Assembly: GCA_035079385.1 (NCBI GenBank)
Contig: JAVHKY010000095.1
Coordinates: 1 to 64,000, forward strand
Length of the DNA stretch: 64,000 nucleotides
Direction: 5' to 3'
Origin: Aspidiotus rigidus
Lineage: Eukaryota; Arthropoda; Insecta; Hemiptera; Diaspididae
The translations under genes were made by a program, and so were the position numbers. The notes beneath the pieces are model-generated. The model was not told the origin of the DNA, did no database searches, and worked only from the letters and a program-made list of their open reading frames with translations. Below are positions 11,984-21,600 of this stretch, piece after piece; within the stretch, counting starts at the first letter, position 1; the number at the start of each line of letters is the position of its first letter.

Positions 11984-14479
11984 TCATTTTGGGTGTTGCG
12001 AGCGATTACTTTTCTTTTTACTCCCGGTTCCTCCAAGAGCCGTTTGGATACGTGTGATGCGACTCTTTATTAATGGTTCCTTGACGAGAGGGTGACTCTT
12101 ATTCAGCAGGGTGAGTAGGTTTGGAATGGCCTCAGTATAGAAAGAAACAATAGACGGGGCATCCTTAGGTTCTTCACATTTACAAATAAAATTTACAAAA
12201 TTTTGAAAAGAAATCTTGAAATCGTTGTTCTCATCTTTGAAAAGTTTTTTTTGCACAGGTCGAAGGGCTTGTAAATATAAAAACTCATATTCACAAGGAT
12301 CCAATGGTTTTTCCTTTTTCAGGTATTCTTCGTGTATATCGGCTGCTTTCAAAAAGGAGAATATCATCCCTTTTATGTTAGGCTCTTCTATTAATGGTTT
12401 TATGTTTCTTAGAACAGGGCATAGACTCTTGATAGGTGTATTCTTAAAAAATTTTTCGGCGAATATCAGTTGACCTTCCATTGTGGGCCCTAGTTGTTCT
12501 AGAAAATCAGAGAGTCTTTCTGATTCCAGCTTGCATTCAGGATTTTCGCTTCTGTAATTCGTCACGTTAACCCGTATATCTTTACGTTCTTCAGGACTGA
12601 GTTCATTAGTCAGTTTTATCGATCCCTCTTCCGTGATTAAATTACCGTTATATGAAAATGACGCTACGCCCCAACTGTGAATATGTCCTTCCGTTGTAAA
12701 CTTAATGCCAATGCAATATACGTTCAATTTTTCCGGATCTAATAAATATTTTTTTACGTATTTTTCTTTGCATTCATACACCGGATTTTCGGGATTGTCT
12801 TCCATCTTCGGCTCGAATATATATACACCGAGTCCATTATCAAATACAATGTCTATCCGTCCCATACTTGTAGACTCTTCTATTCCTACTGATATTTTTC
12901 GATGGTAATTTGCGAACTTTAACACCAAATACAAATTGAATTGGAACCAAGCTTCTAACCCTTTTCTCTGGTTTACGGTTATTTGGTACGGAATATTTGC
13001 ATTGTAAGAGTCTAGTGTTCCAGTGAAATTTTTCCAGTCACGTACATTGAGCGCTCTCTTCATCATTTTGATTTTTTCATCCAAGTCTCCTTCATATATT
13101 TCCTTTATACTTTGGGAAATACGCAGTATGTAATCTTCTCTAAGTTCCAAATTGGTGAAATTCAGAGTAAAAACATCAGATTTGACGTCATACTTTCTGA
13201 TACTAAAATACCCGCTGTGGAAGAGAAGTGCTGTTAACGCTTGAATATCAAGTTTCGTGAAGTCATTTTTTCCTACAAGATCTCTTCTGGAGGCTCTTAT
13301 AGGCGGCTCCATATCTTCCTTGTTATCTGCTTGGAAATTGTTTTGCTCATTTATAAAGAATTCGAGAGCATTTTTCGGAAATTCTTTTAACTTCTCAACT
13401 AAAAATTTACTAGGCCCACCTGATTCACTCCAGGAAGTGGTTGACACAGCTTTGGTCCTTATATAGCCGAATACAGAAGCCGGGCTGTAGAGAGACTCAT
13501 CTTTTTCGCAAAACTGAAATCCGTCGTGCCAGCACCTCATGGTTTCAAGGAAATATTCTTTCTTCTTTCCAGTTTCGCGTACGACATCATTGATCAAATC
13601 ATCGAAATACTGTAGTAGCTCGCTCTTATTAAACCCCACAATTCCTGCGTAATCCGGATCCATGGTTAGGTCCGTTGCCGCGTTCATTCCTGAGAAAAAA
13701 TCCGATAGTGCCAGTCGAGTGATGCCGGTCACCAAATTAAAATGGACCTTCTTATACTGAGCTTTTAATGTCTTGTAAAAACTTTGCAGACTACGTAAGA
13801 TACCTGAAGCCGTTTCCATGTCTGGGTAAGCACTTGTGTATGGATTGTCGTACTCGTCGATAAGGATGACTACCAACGCATTATTATACTTTTTATTCAA
13901 CCTATAAATCAGTTCTTTAATGGCAACTTCGATGTCTTGGAACGCACCTAGATCAATCTCATGGTTTCTAGCTTGGTCGTCTATTAGCTTTAACGTGGTA
14001 CGATTAAATGCAGCGACAGAAGTAGATACAACTCCATTTGAAAAATCGAGTCGAATAGTTGGATAACGCGACCAAACACCATCACGTCGTCGATGAATTT
14101 CTGTATCCTTGAATAACTTGTTGTCTCCTCCAAGTTTGAACAATTCCTGCAATGTGTCAACCAAAAGTGTTTTGCCGAACCTTCTGGGGCGCGACAGGAA
14201 GTAGAACTTCTCTCCTACCCGCATCAATTGGTCCAAGTACGCGGTTTTGTCTACATAACACTTCTGTTTAATTAGAGTTTTGACGCTCGGATTACTTATT
14301 TTCGGTAAGGTTAAACACTGTTTTCCAATTTGCGTTGATCGTGATTCGAGAATCCTGGGCGTTGCCTCTGAAGACGGGGCATCTTCGGTATTCAACTTTC
14401 CCTCGGTTAGTGACGACGTGAATCCACGACACAGAGCGATGACCAAAACAATCAGCATAAATCCATTAGGTCTCATCAT
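11984..14479 (-). CDS. AAA-ATPase-like / PD-(D/E)XK nuclease protein with signal peptide (831 aa)
   Basis: Intact single-exon frame on the minus strand. Residues 1-22 are a hydrophobic leader (MLIVLVIAL core), which predicts secretion or membrane targeting and is unusual for this family. Residues about 55-300 match the AAA-ATPase-like domain (PF09820 type): LSRPRRFGKT at 95-104 as the family's degenerate Walker A, VVILIDEYD at 203-211 as Walker B, and TGITRLALSDFFSGMN at 251-266. Residues about 510-580 carry the PDDEXK_9-type nuclease core, GRID (D543) followed by IFEPK (E556, K558). The C-terminal 230 residues are unassigned. In bacteria and some fungi the family is suspected to be mobile or effector-like; its substrate is unknown. 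TCAGTT, an arthropod-like initiator, lies about 55 nt upstream (14532-14537 on the plus strand). The gene is clearly GC-richer than the adjacent polymerase and lacks its decay, so a recent cargo acquisition is inferred. Confidence 0.85.
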   Translation of the reverse strand: MMRPNGFMLIVLVIALCRGFTSSLTEGKLNTEDAPSSEATPRILESRSTQIGKQCLTLPKISNPSVKTLIKQKCYVDKTAYLDQLMRVGEKFYFLSRPRRFGKTLLVDTLQELFKLGGDNKLFKDTEIHRRRDGVWSRYPTIRLDFSNGVVSTSVAAFNRTTLKLIDDQARNHEIDLGAFQDIEVAIKELIYRLNKKYNNALVVILIDEYDNPYTSAYPDMETASGILRSLQSFYKTLKAQYKKVHFNLVTGITRLALSDFFSGMNAATDLTMDPDYAGIVGFNKSELLQYFDDLINDVVRETGKKKEYFLETMRCWHDGFQFCEKDESLYSPASVFGYIRTKAVSTTSWSESGGPSKFLVEKLKEFPKNALEFFINEQNNFQADNKEDMEPPIRASRRDLVGKNDFTKLDIQALTALLFHSGYFSIRKYDVKSDVFTLNFTNLELREDYILRISQSIKEIYEGDLDEKIKMMKRALNVRDWKNFTGTLDSYNANIPYQITVNQRKGLEAWFQFNLYLVLKFANYHRKISVGIEESTSMGRIDIVFDNGLGVYIFEPKMEDNPENPVYECKEKYVKKYLLDPEKLNVYCIGIKFTTEGHIHSWGVASFSYNGNLITEEGSIKLTNELSPEERKDIRVNVTNYRSENPECKLESERLSDFLEQLGPTMEGQLIFAEKFFKNTPIKSLCPVLRNIKPLIEEPNIKGMIFSFLKAADIHEEYLKKEKPLDPCEYEFLYLQALRPVQKKLFKDENNDFKISFQNFVNFICKCEEPKDAPSIVSFYTEAIPNLLTLLNKSHPLVKEPLIKSRITRIQTALGGTGSKKKSNRSQHPK

Positions 14480-15177
14480 TAATAAGGTAAAATTTGAGAA
14501 ATATTACGACAAATGAACGGAAGATTTACCCAACTGAATTGGCTCTCAATCGCAAGAATGCATTCTACAAGAATTTGTATGTACACGTATGTAAATGGAA
14601 TCTTACCACTATGTGATTAAAATTGCCTATCACTCCCAGTTATTAATTTTTTTCAGTTTTCATTTTTTATCTCACTGACGATTTCATAAGACTACCATTT
14701 GCTCGTCCGGTTCAAAATTGGAATGTGTGTGTGAATCAGCTAAGAAGATTACGACAATCAGATTGAGAAGAAAGAGGGAGAGGTTGCAGGGAAACTTTTT
14801 TCACGTATTGATGAGTACGAGTTGCATTGATAAGACATAATGATAAGGGTTCAACGTAAAAGTAATTTTGAATAATTTTCCTCAAATAAGTGGAGATGAG
14901 ATTTCTTACTCGGCCTGTTTTTTTTTGTTTTTTTGTTTTTTTGCGTGACCAACCGTCCGTAACATCTTGAAAATTTCATCGTCTTACATGCGTCAACGGA
15001 TGAGATTTCACCAAACAGTAGCCTTGATAAGCAATACATCTAGATAAATTATGCCAAATATTTTTTTCTTTTGAGGGAGAAGAAGAATAGACAGGCGTTT
15101 TAGTGACGTTTGTCTCTCGTCATCATTGTACAGTACTATTTTTTTTACGAGAAAAAACGCGGGTATAGAGACCTCAG
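14480..15177. other. Non-coding stretch upstream of the nuclease-ATPase gene
   Basis: No supported gene. The first 60 nt are presumably the 5' untranslated region and core promoter of the minus-strand gene; I see a TCAGTT-like initiator but no TATA box. A T-rich run lies at about 14920-14942. I found no inverted repeat that would mark this gene as its own nested element. Confidence 0.5.
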
Positions 15178-15545
15178 ACTCGCGCTTGTACTCGTTGCGT
15201 CTATAAGACCAATGTATTCTGCGTTTGTACTCGTTGCGCTCAGTATTCGAGAACCCGCTGTATGTCTAGGGATATGCGCGCTTATACTCGTTGCGCGGCC
15301 TACATATTGAAATTAAATCAAATTTTTGCGAATATTCTCGAATTATTAAGATTGAGAGAAGAAGAATATGACAGTATAGAATATGACGTAGGTACTCTGT
15401 ACTGTAGTAAGTATATGAGCGATTGTACTCATAGCGCCCGCAAGATGAATGATAGGAACGTACTCGTTAAGCCTGTAAAGATAGAGTAAAAAGAGGAGAG
15501 AAGCTATGCTCGCGTTTGTACTTGTTGCGGTCATAAGACTAATGT
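15178..15545 (+). repeat. Degenerate interspersed repeat, core TTGTACTCGTTGCG
   Basis: About six imperfect copies of a 14-20 bp core (GCGCTTGTACTCGTTGCG and variants) occur near 15181, 15222, 15278, 15424, 15458 and 15512, with 35-80 bp between them. TATAAGACCAATGT or TATAAGACTAATGT follows the first and the last. Short open frames across it are by-products of the repeat. Confidence 0.65.
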
Positions 15546-15555
15546 CTCGGAGGGA

Positions 15556-15690
15556 TCAAAATTTTCAAGAACAGGTGTCGTCTATCTGTGGAATTTGAAG
15601 AGGTGTACTGTCGTCTATCTGTCGAATTTGAACAGGTGTACTGTCGTCTGTCTTTCGAATTTGAACAGGTGTACTGTCGTGTTGAATTGG
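15556..15690 (+). repeat. 33-bp minisatellite, GAATTTGAACAGGTGTACTG type
   Basis: About four tandem units containing GAATTTGAACAGGTGTACTG followed by TCGTCTATCTGTC. Related units recur at 16855-17215 and 17630-17780, so this minisatellite is spread through the left half of Polinton 1. Confidence 0.85.
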
Positions 15691-15755
15691 TAAGGCGTTG
15701 ACCAGTTGACGCCCTTGAGCATACAACCATATCATGTATTCAATTTCTTATGATT

Positions 15756-16125
15756 TCACTCAGTTTCATGTTCTATTTGGTTTACCATCCTATTCATATA
15801 CTCTTTTTGCGTCTCTTTCTCATGCTTTTCATACCGGTATCTTCTTTCTTTTTTCTTCATAGGTATAGATTTATGAGACTTTTCAATAAATTTATCAATC
15901 ATTTTCTTAATGTCAATATACCCTATATCTAATTCACCCCTAAAAACAATATCCCATTTATTACCCAACATATTTTTATATTTAGAATTTGGATTAAATC
16001 TATAATTTCGAATTTTTAATTTCTCTCAGAGTGATCATTCGGTAAGATCCCCAACTTTCAAACTTACAAATTTTAAAATCATTTTCTATATTCATATTTT
16101 TTAAAAGAAACATTCTATCTTTCAT
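15756..16125 (-). pseudogene. Broken gene of unknown function, minus strand
   Basis: A minus-strand frame opens with ATG at 16125-16123 and runs 41 codons to a stop at 16000. A second frame, open from about 16012, continues to 15756 and encodes the lysine-rich tail GYIDIKKMIDKFIEKSHK followed by a KKKERRYRYEK-type basic stretch. The overlap and absence of a sensible start for the second frame point to one gene split by a 1-nt shift near 16005-16015. I do not recognise the family. It is divergently arranged with the gene starting at 16233, and the AGGTCA array lies between the two starts. Confidence 0.5.
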
Positions 16126-16146
16126 TTCAATCGTTCTTTTTAGTGA

Positions 16147-16202
16147 AGGTTAGTGTAGGTCAGTGAAGGTCACTGAAGGTCAGTGAAGGTCAGTGAAGGT
16201 TT
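16147..16202 (+). promoter_or_regulatory. AGGTCA direct-repeat array (DR4-like nuclear receptor half-sites)
   Basis: Four exact AGGTCA hexamers at 16157, 16167, 16177 and 16187 are separated by 4 bp (GTGA or CTGA). They are flanked by AGGTTA (16147) and AGGTTT (16197). The 10-bp period places every half-site on the same helical face. AGGTCA direct repeats with 4-bp spacing are a known class of nuclear-receptor element, including for EcR/USP. The array sits between two divergent gene starts (16125 minus, 16233 plus). Binding is inferred, and a chance short tandem repeat is the alternative. Confidence 0.5.
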
Positions 16203-16232
16203 GTGAAAAGTATAATTTATTTTATATTAAAA

Positions 16233-16843
16233 ATGGATCTTCTAAAAACTTATGCACGTGGACATATGCCAAATCTCAATGATTTAGATGATATTATTCA
16301 AGATTATCCGGAGGTAAAAAAAATTTCTAATGAATTTAATAGTGACTTTCAAAATATTGCATTAATGATTGACAAAAGTTCAAATTATACCTACCTACAT
16401 CTGAAGAAAAGAAAATTATTAAAAGTATGTTTTTAATTTTTACAAACATACTTATTGAGGTAAACGGTTACAAATATCTTAATAATGATTTAGTTGAAGA
16501 ACTTAAAAGATCAATTGAAATGGGCATTCATAAAGATAAATTAATTGAGAAACTCAAATGTCATGCTAGTAAAACTGAAGAGGGTAAAAGACTTGTTTTA
16601 GAAAGTCAAAAGGATATGCAGAAGAAAATAGACATGATAATTAAGACAAGGAATGATAAACCACTGTCTAATTATAGAAAAAATACTTTATCAACATCAT
16701 TAACTCAAGTAAGAGAATTAAAAAAGAAAATTTATTCTCATAATGAACTTAAGCAAATGAATGAATTGAGAAACAAAAAACTGAAAGATGTTGAAGCAAT
16801 TGCTGTCACAGAAATCCCCCCCAAAAAAATGAATAGGTACTAG
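16233..16843 (+). pseudogene. Broken gene of unknown function, plus strand
   Basis: The first ATG at 16233 opens a frame to 16436 (MDLLKTYARGHMPNLNDLDD at its start). The frame opening upstream of 16427 overlaps it and runs to 16843. The second frame's own ATG falls in mid-sequence, and its upstream part reads as an open lysine/glutamate-rich segment, so one gene with a shift between about 16385 and 16425 is likely. The product would be highly charged and helical, with a coiled-coil-like middle (KLIEKLKCHASKTEEGKR region) and a basic C-terminus. I recognise no family. It could encode a Polinton accessory or structural protein. Confidence 0.5.
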
Positions 16844-16854
16844 AAGTTTTAAAT

Positions 16855-17215
16855 TTGAACAGCTGTGCATTGAATTTGTACAGGTGTACTGTTATCTCTA
16901 GATGTTGACTTGTCTTGATAATTTGTAAGGATTTGTGTCGATTTGTGACAGGTTTTGTGTCGATTTTGTGACAGGTTTTGTGTCGATTTGTGACAGGTTG
17001 TCAATTATTGGTTGTCAACTTGAGAAGGTTTTTGGAAGGATTATTGATTGAACATAATATTTTGAACAGACATCAAGCTGTTGAATTTGAACAGGTATAC
17101 TGTCACCCGTCTGTTGAATTTGAACAGGTATACTGTCGCTTGTCTGTTGAATTTGACAAGGAATACTGTCGCTTGTCTGTTGATTTTGAACAGGTGTACT
17201 ACCCTGTTGAATTAT
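16855..17215 (+). repeat. Two minisatellites, 22-bp and about 33-bp units
   Basis: Three copies of a 22-bp unit containing TTTTGTGTCGATTTGTGACAGG lie at about 16935-17000. About four units of the GTTGAATTTGAACAGGTATACTGTC type follow at 17080-17215, related to the array at 15556-15690. Open frames on either strand across this region are repeat artefacts. Confidence 0.8.
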
Positions 17216-17222
17216 AATTGAC

Positions 17223-17477
17223 TTGAAAAATAATATTCTTGTTACCCCATTGAACTTTGGTAAGGATAAGGCTAATAGTGTTGCAGAATTTACTAAAAAT
17301 TTAGGACTTTGTTTTTCTGATTTTAATATTGAAAATGGGTACATTGATATAGGTAAAGATCAAATAAAGGTAAATGGTAAATATATTAATGAAAAGAAAA
17401 AAGAAATTGGATTGAATGGGAGAGATGCACCAAGAGGAATTAACGATAATGATGAGATAATTATTTTAAAAAAATAA
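17223..17477 (+). pseudogene. Small gene fragment of unknown function
   Basis: An 84-codon open stretch in normal AT-rich element codon use, lacking an ATG at its start; the frame opens at a TTG. It contains VTPLNFGKDKANSVAEF and ends in a lysine-rich tail with a normal stop. Composition resembles the other Polinton 1 genes rather than the flanking minisatellite, so it is probably the 3' part of a decayed gene whose 5' end was replaced by minisatellite. I do not recognise it. Confidence 0.35.
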
Positions 17478-18072
17478 TTCAGTTGGATCATTTTGGAACA
17501 TAATTTTAATTCTAATTTGAATGTATGAGAAGCTTTTGAATACATCTAGCACTGCTCATCAACCTTGAACTTACACCCTGTCATATGTTTGTCAACTTTG
17601 AATATACATCATGTCAACCTTGAACATACACCCTGTTGTCTAGCTGTTGAATTTGAACAGGTGTCTATTGAGTTTGAACAGGTGTCTGTCTGATGAATTT
17701 GAATGGGTGTCAGTTGAGTTTGAACAGACGTCTGTTGAGTTTGAACAGGTGTACTGTTGTCTATCTGTTGAATTTGTACAGGTGATTTTAGGAAGGTTTA
17801 TTGACTGAACGTATTTTGAGAAGGATTTGGACAGGATTTGAGAAGGTTTTAGACAGGATTTGGGAAGGTTTTCTGACGGTTTTATTAATTGGTTGACTAT
17901 TGTATAAACATAATTATGTAAATATTTGTTCAACCATACGTCATAATAGAATCATTCTAGTATGCTCTTGAATGTAGTTTGGATGTCTATTTTTTCCTTA
18001 TTAAATTATTGGAAGGTTTTTTTCTTATTAAATTTTTTATTAGAAATTTATTTCTTTTTAAATACTTGGTTG
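17478..18072 (+). repeat. Repeat-rich spacer with GAATTTGAACAGGTG units
   Basis: Contains a third patch of the GTTGAATTTGAACAGGTGT minisatellite (about 17640-17780) and a looser run of GACAGGATTTGAGAAGGTTTT units (about 17790-17890). The remaining sequence, up to the TATA box at 18073, is AT-rich and shows nothing else. Confidence 0.7.
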
Positions 18073-18080
18073 TATATAAA
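18073..18080 (+). promoter_or_regulatory. TATA box of the zinc-finger gene
   Basis: TATATAAA lies 45 nt before the first ATG (18118). This would place transcription start about 10-20 nt before the ATG, giving a very short leader like those in Polinton 2. Confidence 0.5.
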
Positions 18081-18117
18081 CTTCTTATACTAGTTCTTTT
18101 ATTAGTTGAAGCTCAAG

Positions 18118-18570
18118 ATGGGACTTGTTGATACACACACATCAACTAGTGATTATATTTTATATGATACTTGCAAGTCAACTTTGTTAGATTCAGAGAA
18201 TAGTAAAGCTATTAATAAAATGTTAACAGAAAAAGGATCAACTTTTAAAGAATATGATGTTGATGAATTTTTACAAAAGTTAATGTTTACAATACATTTG
18301 TTTGAAAATGGAAAATATTGCACCAAATGTAAGAAAAATAAAAATATAGAGGAATTTGCTAGAAATCAAAACTGGTGTAAAGCATGTAAGAATACATCAT
18401 TTAAAGAATATTATAACAGAAATCAAGAAAAAATGAAAGAAAATATGAAAAAAGATTATGAAAAAAGAAAGAAATTAATGATATGTATTTGTGGTACAGT
18501 TATAAATTCTGTATCTTACAAAGCACATTTAAAAACAAAATCTCATTATAATCTTCTCAATGAAAAATAA
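18118..18570 (+). CDS. Zinc-finger protein of unknown function (150 aa)
   Basis: I start the gene at ATG 18118 because the frame upstream has only a TTG. The N-terminal half is acidic and helical with no match. The middle holds a two-pair cysteine ribbon, CTKCKKNKNIEEFARN then WCKAC (C-x2-C, 15 residues, C-x2-C). This resembles the small ribbons that precede HNH or recombination endonucleases. A lysine-rich stretch follows. The C-terminus has a Cys-x-Cys plus spaced histidine arrangement (CICGTVINSVSYKAHLKTKS then H) that could form a C2HC or C2H2 finger. It lies 50 bp upstream of the polymerase in the same orientation. A DNA-binding or endonuclease accessory role is inferred from the ribbons. 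Confidence 0.6.
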   Translation: MGLVDTHTSTSDYILYDTCKSTLLDSENSKAINKMLTEKGSTFKEYDVDEFLQKLMFTIHLFENGKYCTKCKKNKNIEEFARNQNWCKACKNTSFKEYYNRNQEKMKENMKKDYEKRKKLMICICGTVINSVSYKAHLKTKSHYNLLNEK

Positions 18571-18619
18571 AAAAAATTCTTATTAAATTTTTTTCCTTAT
18601 TAAATATAATAAAAAAAAA

Positions 18620-21600
18620 ATGAATACAAGAAGTCAGGTTGTGATAAGTGTGATAAGAAATGAAACTGGAAGACAAGACCCAAATATTGCTCAGTGGATT
18701 CAGTTTTTCAAAGTTCATAACTTCTATCCAAATAAAACTACAAGCCAAATAGAATACTATTTAAGAGAATATAGAATTCATATAGCTTTTAGAGGAGAGG
18801 AAGTAACCTCAAAATTGAGTGATTTATATTTTATTTTATTACAAAAATTAACACAATCTAGATTACCTCAACCAAATGTAAAACGGATTATTTTTACATT
18901 GACAAAGGAGGAAATAGATACATGGCTTCATGGAACTCCATTCAATTTTCATGATGATATATTTAGATCAAATAATAGAAGTGATATGAAAATTAGACCT
19001 CAATTTGTAGATGAAAATTTTGCGAGTAGACACGCACAATTTGAAATTCAAAATGAATGGGGAATACAAGATTTAAATGAGTTTTTACTTATTATGAAAA
19101 ATGCTACTTTTGGTCTTCTCAAAAAATGGTTAAGATTGCATGAAGGAATTCGAGCTAATTTTTGTGTTACAGCACATTATAGAAGAATAGGTCATACAGA
19201 AACTAGGTATTCAAATTGAACCAATGTATTTACAAGCTGAAAATTATATATTTCTTTGTAACTCTAACTTAAATAATATATATAATGATATTACTAGGTA
19301 CCAATAGGAAGACATGAAAATATACAGGATAATTTAGAGGGTACTCAATGGGTTTTAGAATCGATTGATAGTTTCAGAATTAATATTAACAGATATGATC
19401 CACTCAGAGCTGGTTCTTTCATTGAACTACCCAAAGTTCTGGCAAGTAAGAAAGCAATTGTAAATATTGAAAATAAAGATGACCAGTGTTTCAAATGGCA
19501 TATATTAGCTCATTTACATCCAGTTGATGGTAAACAACATCCTAATCGTGGAACAAAATATGAACAATATGAACATGATTTTGATGATGAATTTAAAGGA
19601 ATAGAGTTTCCAATGAAAGTTGAAAATATTGAAAAGTTTGTTAATAGAGTGAACAAAAAAAATAAACTTAAAGGTGGGTTATCAATAAATGTATATGCTC
19701 ATAATAATAGATATAAAATCTATCCACTATCAGCAACAAGATATGAAAAGAAAAATCATGTTGATTTACTACTTTTAAAAAATAATAAAGGAAATTCTCA
19801 TTATTGTTTAATTAAAGATTTATGGAAATTAGTTGCAAGACAAAATACAAAAAATACTAAGAGGAGACATCTTTGTAAAATGTGTTTGAATAGTTTTCCT
19901 ACTGAAAAGGTATTAACTGATCATAGGGATTATTGTAGATTAAATAAACCTGCCAAAGTAGTTCTACCTGATAAAAGTGATAATATTATTGAATTTAAAA
20001 ATTATAATCATTCAATGAAGGTTCCATTTGTTATACATGGTGATTTTGAAAGTCTTATAAAGAAGCTTAATAAAATAGAAGAACTGAAGAGGAAAATAGA
20101 TAAACTTGCAATTAAATTAAATAAAACAAAGGAAGAAGTTGAAAAATATGAATCTTATACAATTAAAATTCAAAGACATCTTCCAATCAGTTTTGTTTAT
20201 TACATTAAATATGCTAATGGCGAAATTAGACAAAATCTATTTGAATACTTTGGATTAGATGCGCCAAAGAAATTGTATGAAAAATTAAGAGAAGATGCTT
20301 TACATATTGCACAAGAATATTTAGATAAGAAAATAAAAATGAAAGATCTATCTGAAACACAAAAAATGGAATATAAAAATGCTAAGAAGTGTAATATTTG
20401 TGTAAGATATCTAAAAGATACACCTCCCGCAATTGAGAAAGATCTAAGAATATTGAATAAGAAAATTGATATTGCTTCTAAGATATTATTGTGGATAAAA
20501 GAACAGGAAGATGAGTTTAAAGAAATTGTAGACAAAGCAAAAAATAAGTATGAAAAAGAGGGAGGAGATATAAATACATTTTATGAAAACTATGCATTTA
20601 AATTAAAAAATATAAAATCAAAAAATGAAGAGAAACTCAACAAACTTATAGAATTTGTAGAGAATAGGAAATATAACATTGAGAAGAAAGAAGAATTATA
20701 TACAGAACTTTCTAACTTGGTAATGAAAATAAAATTTGAATATAGTAATGAAATTGCAAATAAAATGAAAGTTCGGGATCATGATCATCTAACTGGAGAA
20801 TACAGAGGAGCAGCTCATAGTATTTGTAACCTCAATTATAAAGTTCCTAGATTTATTCCTATTTATTTTCATAATTTCTCAGGATATGATGCTCATTTAA
20901 TTATTAAAGAATTTGGAGATGATTATAATGATATTACGTTAATTCCTAATAATGAAGAAAAATATATATCATTTTCAAAAATTGTAAAATATGATAGTGG
21001 GTTTAGGAATAATCAAAATGAAATAATTTACAACAAAATTGAGCTTAGATTCTTAGATTCATATAAATTCCTACCATGCTCACTATCACAATTGGCTAAA
21101 AATATGCAAAGATGTCACTTTAAAGAAATGGTTCGATAAAACTGCACCTAAAAACTTATCTGAGATGGAAAGAAAGTATTTATTCAAATTATTGAGTAAG
21201 AAATTAGCTTATCCATATGATTATATGAATTCATTAGAAAAGTATAATGAAAAAGAATTACCGTTGAGAGAAAAGTTTTATAATCTATTGAATGATGAGC
21301 ATGTTAATGAAGGGGAATATCATTATGCTCAAGAAATTTGGAAATATTTTAATATTAAAAATATGAAAGAATTTACAATGTTGTACAATACAATAGATGT
21401 ACTCTTATTAGCTGATATTATGGAAAACTTTAGAGAAACTTCACTAAGAATATATAAATTAGATCCAGCTTGGTACTACACAACTCCAGGATTTGCTTGG
21501 GATTGTATGTTAAAAACTACCAAACAAAAGTTAGAGTTATTAACTGAATATGATATGTTATTAATGTTTGAAAGAGCTAAACGTGGAGGAATTTCTCAAT

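Noticed and set aside
12216..13466. Plus-strand frames at 12216-12473, 12705-12908 and 13257-13466
   Set aside because: They are antisense shadows of the 831-aa gene, which has clear domain motifs throughout.
15539..15730. Ser/Asp/Arg-rich repetitive proteins on the minus strand (also 17015-17344 and 17640-17933)
   Set aside because: They are translations of the GAATTTGAACAGGTG minisatellite with no conserved start.
19202..19300. A possible GT-AG intron between two parts of the Polinton 1 polymerase (starts GTATTC, ends TTACTAG)
   Set aside because: Joining at those sites runs into a stop almost at once, and the interval itself is coding-like in another frame, so two frameshifts explain it better.
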